From contig JAFAVO010000153.1 in the NCBI GenBank assembly GCA_019242385.1, forward strand, positions 1 to 8,760: DNA of 8,760 nucleotides, in the 5' to 3' direction. Below are positions 1 through 6,334 of the stretch, piece by piece. Under the pieces are notes generated by a model. The model was not told the DNA's origin. It did not search any database and saw only the letters and a program-made list of their open reading frames with translations. The first letter of the stretch is position 1, and each line of letters opens with the position of its first letter. The translations under genes and the position numbers were made by a program. The stretch comes from Gammaproteobacteria bacterium. Lineage in GTDB: Bacteria; Pseudomonadota; Gammaproteobacteria; Steroidobacterales; Steroidobacteraceae.

Positions 1-56
1 GCTATCGCAACATCTGGTTTCGCGAGTTGCCGGAGTCCACCGATGCAGTCCGCTGA
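1..56 (+). CDS. C-terminal end of a DUF1080-like (3-keto-disaccharide hydrolase-like) protein, partial
   Basis: Only the last 17 codons of this gene lie in the window. Read from position 3 they give YRNIWFRELPESTDAVR, then TGA at 54-56. The YRNIWxRELPE string resembles the closing beta strand of DUF1080 domains (PF06439, lectin-like sandwich fold, linked to 3-keto-disaccharide hydrolysis and common in secreted proteins), which often end in a similar RNIW-R-L sequence. The call depends on this one short motif and on family knowledge; the catalytic part is outside the window. The stop codon lies in the first copy of an 18-bp tandem duplication (50-85), so the tail after the motif may have changed recently. 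Another reading frame cannot be excluded, but none gives a recognisable protein end. Confidence 0.5.
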   Translation, partial: YRNIWFRELPESTDAVR

Positions 57-85
57 TCCCGCTAATTCCGCTGATCCCGCGAACT
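50..85. repeat. Imperfect 18-bp tandem duplication at the 3' end of the upstream gene
   Basis: Two adjacent 18-bp units (50-67 and 68-85) match at 16 of 18 positions. The first 13 bases, CCGCTGATCCCGC, are identical. Unit one contains the TGA stop of the partial upstream gene. The likely origin is replication slippage; no function is apparent. Confidence 0.75.
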
Positions 86-101
86 GAAGGTCCGGCGAGC
101 A

Positions 102-120
102 GCGGGGCTAGGGGAGCCGC
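102..120 (+). terminator. Weak GC-rich hairpin downstream of the partial upstream gene
   Basis: GCGGGGCT (102-109) can pair with AGCCGC (115-120) around an AGGGG loop, giving a six-pair stem with a two-base bulge. No T-tract follows, so a standard intrinsic terminator is not supported. It is listed because it is the only hairpin I noticed in the 172-base gap at 57-228. That gap should also hold the promoter of the peptidase gene, but I see no convincing -35/-10 pair; CATTAT at 198-203 is only a weak -10-like match. Confidence 0.2.
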
Positions 121-228
121 GCCCGGATGCGACGGCGCTCGCCCGGAGCTGGAGGACCGGATATCGAGAAACTCGCGCAAGCTGCTGCGGACGAAGGCAT
201 TATCTTCGTGTACGGTGGCCAATTTCGC

Positions 229-1899
229 ATGAAAACCCTTCTCTGCATCGGTCTCGCTTCCACCGTGCTCCTCTCGGCCAATTCCAGCAGCGGCCGCGCA
301 GATGCCCGGCTCACCGCCGACTCCAGAAAGGTCTCGGCGGTGGAGTACCTCTATGCTGATGTCAGCGATGCCAACACCATACTGGCCGCCATCGATTCGG
401 GCCTGTTGAGCACCTACGGCGGCAAGGACCGTGCCGGGTGGGAGCACGTCTACACCGAGAAGCGCGGCCAACTGACACGGGAGCTCGAGAGCCTGCCCAC
501 CTCCGGGCTCTCGGACAGCGACAGCCGGGCGATCGCCGCCATGCAGAAGCAGATGCAGGCCTTCACCGGCGGCGGCGCACTTTTCAGCCCGGCCGCCAAA
601 TGCCAGGACGCGAGCCGCAAGGACCTGGCATATCCGCAGCTGAAAGCTGCGCTGGTTGCCTGTTTCGTCGAGATCGGCAACAACCTGAGCTTCGAGGGCG
701 GCAGGATCAACCGCGTCTCGGCTCTCGACTTGCTGCATGAAACCTCCGATGCCAGCCGGCGCAAGGCGGTGTTCCTGGCCTTCGTTCCGTTATGGCAGGC
801 GATCAACGGCAAGGACGAGGCCGACAGCCCCTATCGGCGCATGATCGCGGGTGCGGTCGCGGCAGCGGCCAAGAGCGGCTCGGAAATCACCAACGCCGCC
901 CGCGACGCGGGCATCGATCCTCCCGAAGTGGAGCGCTGGCTGATGCAGATCCTCGATGCCTGGCGCGCATCGAGCGGCGATGCCATGGTGGAGCCCTGGG
1001 ACTTCCGCTTCCAGGCGGGGGAGGCCGACCGTCTGCTCGGCGACTACATCCCGCGCGAGTCACTGCAGGCGATCAACCAGCGTTACTACCGCGACCTGGG
1101 CGCCGACCTGGAGCAAATGGGAACACTCTATGACCTCGGCCCCCGGCCGGAGAAAGCCGCATTGGCTTACACCGAGTTCGTAACCCACGGGCGCATGGAG
1201 AAGGGGCTGTGGAAGCCCACGGTCGCGCGCGTGTCGGCGCCGTACGAACGCGGCGGGCTCTTCGTGTTGAATGAGCTGGTACACGAGAACGGGCACGTGG
1301 TGAACATTACTGCCATTCGTAACCGTCCGGCCTTCGTCGACTGGCCGAGCGATCTGTTCGCCGAGGCTTTCGCCGACGTCCCGGCCTGGAGCACTTATGA
1401 GCCGCGCTGGCAGCGGCGCTACCTGGGCCATGAAGCTCCCGAGCAGCTGTCGCTGCGCGCGTTGTATTCAGTCGTGATACTCGATGTAGCCTGGTCGCTG
1501 TTCGAATTGCGGATGTTCGGTGATCCGACGACCGACCCCAACGCGCTGTGGAGCGAGCTCACCAGCCATTACCTGCACATCGTGCCGCATCCGGAATTCT
1601 CCTGGTGGGCAATGCGTGTGCAGTTGGCCGACCTTCCCGGCTACATGGTCAACTATGGCTTCGGCGCCATCCTCACCGCCGAGATGCGCAAGCACATCGC
1701 GGCAGCACTGGGTCCTTTCGATACCGGCGATGCGCGCTGGTATGGGTGGCTTGCGCAACGCCTGCTGCGCTATGGCTCCGAGCGTGACACGCGCACCCTG
1801 ATGCAGGATTTCCTCGGCCGTCCGGTGTCGCCGCAGCCGCTGCTCGAGCAGCTGCACCGGCTGAAGCCCCAAGGCCCGGTCGCGCGGCATGGCCGGTGA
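229..1899 (+). CDS. Exported M3-like gluzincin zinc metallopeptidase
   Basis: Predicted zinc peptidase of 556 residues, exported to the periplasm. Residues 1-26 form a Sec signal peptide: MK, a hydrophobic core (LLCIGLASTVLL), then an ADA cleavage site before Arg27. The zinc motif HENGH is at 352-356, with His352 and His356 as ligands and Glu353 as catalytic base. The likely third ligand is Glu379 in the following EAFAD segment, 27 residues after His352, which is about the spacing seen in M2/M3 gluzincins. The C-terminus contains PGYMVNYGFGA and then FLGRPVSPQPLLEQL, similar to the F-GR-PS--ALL ending of M3 oligopeptidases. Substrate is unknown; small peptides are the family norm. An in-frame ATG at 127 would add 34 residues ahead of the signal peptide and bury it, so 229 is preferred; GGTGG about ten bases upstream is a modest ribosome site. 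The gene overlaps the downstream transporter by 11 bp, suggesting co-transcription. Confidence 0.8.
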   Translation: MKTLLCIGLASTVLLSANSSSGRADARLTADSRKVSAVEYLYADVSDANTILAAIDSGLLSTYGGKDRAGWEHVYTEKRGQLTRELESLPTSGLSDSDSRAIAAMQKQMQAFTGGGALFSPAAKCQDASRKDLAYPQLKAALVACFVEIGNNLSFEGGRINRVSALDLLHETSDASRRKAVFLAFVPLWQAINGKDEADSPYRRMIAGAVAAAAKSGSEITNAARDAGIDPPEVERWLMQILDAWRASSGDAMVEPWDFRFQAGEADRLLGDYIPRESLQAINQRYYRDLGADLEQMGTLYDLGPRPEKAALAYTEFVTHGRMEKGLWKPTVARVSAPYERGGLFVLNELVHENGHVVNITAIRNRPAFVDWPSDLFAEAFADVPAWSTYEPRWQRRYLGHEAPEQLSLRALYSVVILDVAWSLFELRMFGDPTTDPNALWSELTSHYLHIVPHPEFSWWAMRVQLADLPGYMVNYGFGAILTAEMRKHIAAALGPFDTGDARWYGWLAQRLLRYGSERDTRTLMQDFLGRPVSPQPLLEQLHRLKPQGPVARHGR

Positions 1900-3547
1900 T
1901 CTCAATGTGATACATATGGTCGGCCTGCTGGCTGCCGGCCTTGCCCTGTTCCTCCTCGGCTTGCGGCTGCTGACCGATGGCCTCAAGGCCATCGCCGGTG
2001 CGAGCTTGCCGGCGGTGCTCAGCAGGATGACCTCGAACCGCTTCAAGGGGCTGTTCGCAGGCGCGGTGATCACCGCACTGTTCAACTCCTCGACGATTAC
2101 CACCGTCGTCCTGGTCGGTTTCGTTTCCGCAGGCCTGATGACCCTCAGGCAGTGTGTCCCGATGATCATGGGCGCCAACATCGGCTCGACCTTCACCGCT
2201 CAGATCATTGCCTTCAACGTCTCGGCCCTGACACCCTTCATGATTGCGCTCGGGTACCTCGGCTACGCCTTCGGCAGGCGCGAGATCCTGCGCGAGCTGG
2301 GAGGCGCACTCCTCGGTCTTGGCCTGCTATTCCTCGGCATCCAGTTCATGGGGGAAGCCACTCATCCGCTGCGCTCGCACCAGCCGTTCATCGACGCCAT
2401 GCAAAGCATGGAGAATCCGCTGCTCGGCATCCTGATTGGTGCGGTCTTCACTGCAGTCGTGCAGAGCTCGGCCGCTACGCTCGGGATCATCATCGCGCTG
2501 GCAAGTGAGGGACTGATGCCGCTCGAGTCGGCGATTCCCCTCATCCTGGGCGCGAACGTCGGCACGGTCGGCACCGCCCTGTTAGCCTCGATCGGCAAGT
2601 CCGCCGATGCCGCGCGCGTCGGTGTGGTGCACCTGCTCTTCAACGTCATTGGCGTACTGTTGTTCGTGTTCCTGATACCGCAACTCGCAGACCTGGGCAG
2701 ACTCGTCTCGCCTTCTGCGCCCGAGCTCGAAGGCAAGGCGCGGCTTGCCGCCGAGGCACCTCGTCAGGTCGCCAACATTCACACGCTCTTCAGCGTGATC
2801 AGCACGCTGGTGCTGATCTGGTTCACCGGACCGCTCGCCCGGCTCGCCGAACTCATGGTTCCGACACGGCGCGCGAAGGTCGCGGCGGCCGGCAATCCCC
2901 GCTATCTGGATGAGGGCGTGCTGGCGGCGCCCTCGCTCGGACTGCAGAGTGCCCGCCTGGAAACTGCACACCTGGGAGAACTGGTCGTGCAGGTGGCCCG
3001 CCGGGGACCCCTGGTAGCGATCCAGGGAAAGCCGCCCGAGTTTGAGTCGTTGCGCAACGATGCCAGGGAAATTGCCCGCCTGGCCTCGGCGATCCTTCAA
3101 TACATTGGCAAGTTATCGCAAGCGGAGCACACCGAGGGTGATAGCCAGAATGTCATCAGGCTGATCGAGACGGTGAATGATCTGCAGAGCATCAGCGATA
3201 TCGTGTCGATGAACCTGGTCGCGACCGGGGAACAGAGAGTGGCAGAGCGCGTCGACCTCGCGTCACTGCGGGATGAGAGCACCGTGAGGTTTGCAACCTT
3301 CGTCATCACGACTCTGCAGAATACCGTCGCGGCACTTGCCGATCCCAACGGCGCTCCGGTGCCGGTTGGGCAGGTCAAGGCGGAAATGGACACCCTGGCG
3401 ATCGCGGCGCGCAAGAGCGTACTCGAGCGCCTGAAGCTTGCCGATGTGCAGGATGTGCTGAGATTTCGCCTGGCCAACGACCTGATCGAGCAGCTGCGAC
3501 AGATCGGCAGGCTGAGTCTGCGCATCGCCGAGAACCCCCCTTCATGA
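1889..3547 (+). CDS. Na+/phosphate cotransporter family protein with C-terminal PhoU-like domain
   Basis: Inner-membrane protein of 552 residues in the NptA/Na_Pi_cotrans family (PF02690), whose members take up phosphate, or export it in some bacteria, with sodium. Residues 1 to about 325 hold roughly eight or nine hydrophobic segments and the two inverted repeats typical of the family. Repeat one has FNSSTITT (65-72) and GANIGST (95-101); repeat two has QSSAAT (192-197) and GANVGT (221-226). The usual QSSS-type signature of repeat one begins with Asn66 instead of Gln. Residues about 355-545 are a soluble helical region (DAREIARLASAIL, then VNDLQSISDIV) resembling PhoU domains, which suggests regulation or partner binding on the cytoplasmic side. 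The 550-residue length is normal for the fused form. The chosen ATG overlaps the peptidase stop. GTG at 1907, preceded by GGTGA at 1895-1899, is a credible alternative that would shorten the protein by six residues. No pst or pho gene is in view, so phosphate as the substrate comes from family knowledge only. Confidence 0.9.
   Translation: MAGDLNVIHMVGLLAAGLALFLLGLRLLTDGLKAIAGASLPAVLSRMTSNRFKGLFAGAVITALFNSSTITTVVLVGFVSAGLMTLRQCVPMIMGANIGSTFTAQIIAFNVSALTPFMIALGYLGYAFGRREILRELGGALLGLGLLFLGIQFMGEATHPLRSHQPFIDAMQSMENPLLGILIGAVFTAVVQSSAATLGIIIALASEGLMPLESAIPLILGANVGTVGTALLASIGKSADAARVGVVHLLFNVIGVLLFVFLIPQLADLGRLVSPSAPELEGKARLAAEAPRQVANIHTLFSVISTLVLIWFTGPLARLAELMVPTRRAKVAAAGNPRYLDEGVLAAPSLGLQSARLETAHLGELVVQVARRGPLVAIQGKPPEFESLRNDAREIARLASAILQYIGKLSQAEHTEGDSQNVIRLIETVNDLQSISDIVSMNLVATGEQRVAERVDLASLRDESTVRFATFVITTLQNTVAALADPNGAPVPVGQVKAEMDTLAIAARKSVLERLKLADVQDVLRFRLANDLIEQLRQIGRLSLRIAENPPS
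1895..1899 (+). promoter_or_regulatory. Possible ribosome binding site for a GTG start of the transporter
   Basis: GGTGA lies seven bases before GTG 1907, which is in frame with the transporter and just before its first membrane segment. The ATG at 1889 has only AAGG at 1871-1874, about 14 bases upstream, so the true start may be 1907. The site overlaps the peptidase stop codon (TGA 1897-1899), which would suit translational coupling. Confidence 0.35.
3542..3547. other. Shared palindrome carrying both stop codons of convergent genes
   Basis: The six bases TCATGA read the same on both strands. The plus-strand transporter ends with the TGA at 3545-3547, and the minus-strand ATPase ends with the complementary TGA at 3542-3544. 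There is therefore no intergenic space, and I see no hairpin with a T-tract nearby, so any terminator must lie inside the opposing gene. Confidence 0.95.
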
Positions 3548-6283
3548 GCCCGCCTCCACCGCAGTGACGGTACTGCGCAACGATTTGGATGAACGGATGA
3601 TGAGCTTCTCGGTTTCCACGAGCAGGAAAAATATCAGTCCGCCGAGCGCGAGCCATGGCCACGCGCCTGCCGGAATCGCTGCCGTGTCGAACACGCGCTG
3701 CAGCGGCGGCGCATAGGTGAACAGCATCTGCAGGAGCACCACCGCGCCGATGCCCATCGGCAGGTATCTGTTGGTGAGATGCGCACCGAGCGACAGCGAG
3801 CTGTCGATCAGGTAGCGGCTGTTGATCAGGTAGAACACCTGACCCATCGTGATCGCGTTCACGGCTACCGTCCGGGCCAGCTGATCGGACGCACCCTGAC
3901 CCTTCATCCAGAAAAAAGCCCACAGCGTATAAGCCAGCAACGCCAGTCCGACGAACAGCACACGCCAGATGCCAAAGCCGGTCAGGATCGGCCGATCGCG
4001 GGCGCGCGGTGGACGCCGCATCACATCCAGCTCGTGCGGCTCGAACGAGACCACCAGGCCCAGAGCGACGGAAGTCACCATGTTCACCCAAAGGATCTGG
4101 GGCGCGGTGATCGGCATGGTGAAGCCGAAGAAGATGGCGGTGGCGATTACCAGAGCCTGCGCCACGTTCGTCGGTAACATGAAGAGAATCGCCTTCTCGA
4201 TATTGTTGTAAACGGTGCGCCCTTCCTTGACGGCCGCAGTGATCGAGGCGAAGTTGTCATCGGCCAGGATCATCTCGGCCGCCTCCTTGGTAACCTCCGT
4301 CCCCTTGATCCCCATGGCAATGCCGATATCGGCTTTCTTCAAGGACGGCGCATCGTTCACGCCGTCGCCGGTCATCGCCACGATCTCACCGTTCGCCTGG
4401 ATGGCCTTGACCAGGCGTAGCTTGTGTTCGGGGCTGGCGCGCGCGAAAACGTCCACCTGCCGGACACATTCCTGAAGCCTGGCAGCATCCATCGCCTGAA
4501 TCTCTGCGCCGCTGATCGCCTTGCTGCCATCGCCGATGCCGAGCATCCTCGCGATCGCGGCCGCAGTGATCTTGTGGTCACCGGTGATCATCGTGACGCG
4601 GATGCCCCCGCCGCGGCACTCCTTCACAGCCTCGATCGCCTCCTGGCGCGGCGGATCGAGCAGACCTATCAGCCCCAGCAGGATCAGGTTTTTGGGCAGA
4701 TCCGCGGCTGAGAGCGCGCCGGCTGAGACCCCCGGGCTCGGCAGCCAGGCGAGGCCGAGTACGCGTTCGCCCTGCGCGGCAATCCTGTCCGCCGATTGCG
4801 CGAATCGCGCGCGATCGAGCGCGGCCTCCTTTCCGTCGCCGGTCTGCTGGCGATCGCAATGCTCGAGGATCACCTCGGGAGCTCCCTTGACCAGCAGGCA
4901 CTGGCTGCCGTCTTTCCACTCGTGGAGCGTCGCCATGAACTTGTGCTCCGACTCGAAGGGGATCACGTCGATGCGCGGATACGCCTTACGCTCGGCCTCG
5001 CGGTCTATTCCCAGCTTCGTGGCGAAGGGGTAGAGCGCGCCTTCGGTCGGGTCGCCCTCCAGTTTCCAGGCTCCCTCTTGCTGAAAGAGCTGCGCGTCGT
5101 TGCAAAGTGCCGCGACGCGTCCCATGAGGGTGAGTACCGGGTCGTCGCCGCCCGCGGGGGTGCCATCGCGCCTGATCTCACCCTCACTGGCGTAGCCGTT
5201 GCCCGTGATCTGGTAGTCCGATCCGGCGGTCGCCGCGGACACCACCATCATCTCCATCAAAGTCAGTGTGCCAGTCTTGTCGGAGCAGATCCGCGACACC
5301 GAGCCCAGGGTCTCCACCGCCGGCAGGCGACGGATGATGGCGTTGCGCTGTGCCATACGCTGCACGCCGATCGCAAGCGTGATGGTGATGAGCGCAGGCA
5401 GACCTTCCGGTATCGCCGAGACCGCTACGGCCACCACTGCCTGGAAGAGAGTGACGAACTCCATGCCCCTCACCCACCTGCCATAGGCAAAGAGCAGCAC
5501 GCAGGCGACGGCGATGCCAGCGGTGATGACGTAGCTGAACCTCCCGATCTGGCGCAGCAGTGGTGTCTCCAGCGGAGACACACTGGCGAGCATCTGATTG
5601 ATGCGCCCGAGCTCGGTTTCGCTGCCCGTCGCCACGACGACTCCGGTGGCGCGGCCGGACACGACCATGGTGCCGGAGAAGGCCATGCTCTCGCGGTCGG
5701 CGACGGTTGCCGTTTGCGACACGGGGTCTGCGGTCTTCTCCGCCGGCACCGATTCGCCGGTGAGGGTGGCCTCCTCGGTCCGCAGACTCTTCACCTCGGT
5801 AAGCCGCAGATCGGCGGGCACCTTGTCGCCCGACTCAAGCAGCACGATATCGCCCGGGACCAGCTGCTCGGCGGGGATCATGCGTGGTTCGCCACCGCGC
5901 AGCGTCCTCGCCTCGGCGGAAAGCAGGTTACGGATCGAATCGAGCGCCTTCGCCGCCTTGCCCTCCTGAATGAAGCCGAGCAGCGAATTGATCACCACCA
6001 CGCCAAGGATGACGGCCGCGTCGAGCCAGAGACCAAGCATCGCCTTGACGAAGGTGGCGCCGAGCAGAACGTAGACGAGGACGTTGTTGAGCTGTGCTAC
6101 GAAGCGCCTCAGCGGCCCGGACTGCTTCGCCGCCGGCAAGCGGTTAGGACCGAACCGCCGCAAACGATCCCCTGCTTCGCTCTCATCCAGGCCCCGGTCG
6201 ACCCGGGTGTGGAGTCGCTGGCATGCCTCCTGCGCGGTGAGTGAATGCCAACTCACTCCGGGGCCGGCACTGATGCTGTCCAC
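3542..6283 (-). CDS. P2-type cation-transporting ATPase
   Basis: Integral membrane pump of 913 residues that uses ATP to move a cation. The N-terminal cation-ATPase domain occupies about 10-75. The actuator domain has TGES at 175-178, and M4 carries PEGLP (292-296). The phosphorylation motif is SDKTGTLT with Asp335 as the aspartyl-phosphate site. The nucleotide and hinge motifs are KGAPE (466-470), TGDH (567-570) and TGDGVND (638-644). About ten membrane segments are visible, four of them after 770. PEGLP and the overall order place it in P2, close to the bacterial Na+/Ca2+-type group that includes Mna and cyanobacterial PMA1. M5 reads PTNVAQ (704-709) and M6 reads NMVTS (734-738), so the Glu and Asp that SERCA uses for calcium (E771, D800) appear as Gln709 and Ser738. 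Substrate is therefore open: Na+, K+, Mg2+ or H+ are possible. The start is GTG, supported by GGAGAG five bases upstream. The stop overlaps the convergent transporter. It is last of three probable operon genes. Confidence 0.95.
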   Translation of the reverse strand: MDSISAGPGVSWHSLTAQEACQRLHTRVDRGLDESEAGDRLRRFGPNRLPAAKQSGPLRRFVAQLNNVLVYVLLGATFVKAMLGLWLDAAVILGVVVINSLLGFIQEGKAAKALDSIRNLLSAEARTLRGGEPRMIPAEQLVPGDIVLLESGDKVPADLRLTEVKSLRTEEATLTGESVPAEKTADPVSQTATVADRESMAFSGTMVVSGRATGVVVATGSETELGRINQMLASVSPLETPLLRQIGRFSYVITAGIAVACVLLFAYGRWVRGMEFVTLFQAVVAVAVSAIPEGLPALITITLAIGVQRMAQRNAIIRRLPAVETLGSVSRICSDKTGTLTLMEMMVVSAATAGSDYQITGNGYASEGEIRRDGTPAGGDDPVLTLMGRVAALCNDAQLFQQEGAWKLEGDPTEGALYPFATKLGIDREAERKAYPRIDVIPFESEHKFMATLHEWKDGSQCLLVKGAPEVILEHCDRQQTGDGKEAALDRARFAQSADRIAAQGERVLGLAWLPSPGVSAGALSAADLPKNLILLGLIGLLDPPRQEAIEAVKECRGGGIRVTMITGDHKITAAAIARMLGIGDGSKAISGAEIQAMDAARLQECVRQVDVFARASPEHKLRLVKAIQANGEIVAMTGDGVNDAPSLKKADIGIAMGIKGTEVTKEAAEMILADDNFASITAAVKEGRTVYNNIEKAILFMLPTNVAQALVIATAIFFGFTMPITAPQILWVNMVTSVALGLVVSFEPHELDVMRRPPRARDRPILTGFGIWRVLFVGLALLAYTLWAFFWMKGQGASDQLARTVAVNAITMGQVFYLINSRYLIDSSLSLGAHLTNRYLPMGIGAVVLLQMLFTYAPPLQRVFDTAAIPAGAWPWLALGGLIFFLLVETEKLIIRSSKSLRSTVTAVEAGS

Positions 6284-6288
6284 CGATG

Positions 6289-6294
6289 CTCTCC
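6289..6294 (-). promoter_or_regulatory. Shine-Dalgarno site deciding the GTG start of the P-type ATPase
   Basis: On the minus strand GGAGAG is followed by five bases and then GTG (6283-6281). This is the strongest ribosome binding site seen in the window. It favours a non-ATG start, and the protein then opens with the usual short lead before the cation-ATPase N-terminal domain (WHSLTAQEA). Confidence 0.7.
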
Positions 6295-6334
6295 AGTTCC
6301 GCCGCGCTACTGTCCGGTCATGCCGCTGCCGAGC

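Noticed and set aside
127..228. Upstream ATG extending the metallopeptidase by 34 residues
   Set aside because: The extension is polar, with no feature of its own, and would place the clear signal peptide at residues 35-60. GGGGAG at 111-116 could serve it, but a signal peptide at the very N-terminus is far more likely.
1468..1899. Possible frameshift or second gene at the end of the peptidase
   Set aside because: Other plus-strand frames stay open here, but the main frame continues through M3-like C-terminal motifs (PGYMVNYGFGA and FLGRPVSP) to its own stop, so the gene is intact.
1468..2196. Open frame of 242 codons on the minus strand
   Set aside because: It spans the junction of the peptidase and transporter genes on the opposite strand and has no recognisable motif, so it is a shadow of both.
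3375..4091. Open frame of 238 codons on the minus strand
   Set aside because: Most of it is a shifted frame of the ATPase C-terminus and the rest is antisense to the transporter. It is low-complexity Arg/Ala/Gly sequence without a family signature.
4796..6244. Long open frame of 482 codons on the plus strand
   Set aside because: It lies wholly antisense to the P-type ATPase, whose motifs are unmistakable. Its His/Arg/Gly-rich product, including a run of histidines, is what a GC-rich gene gives when read on the other strand. No family motif is present.
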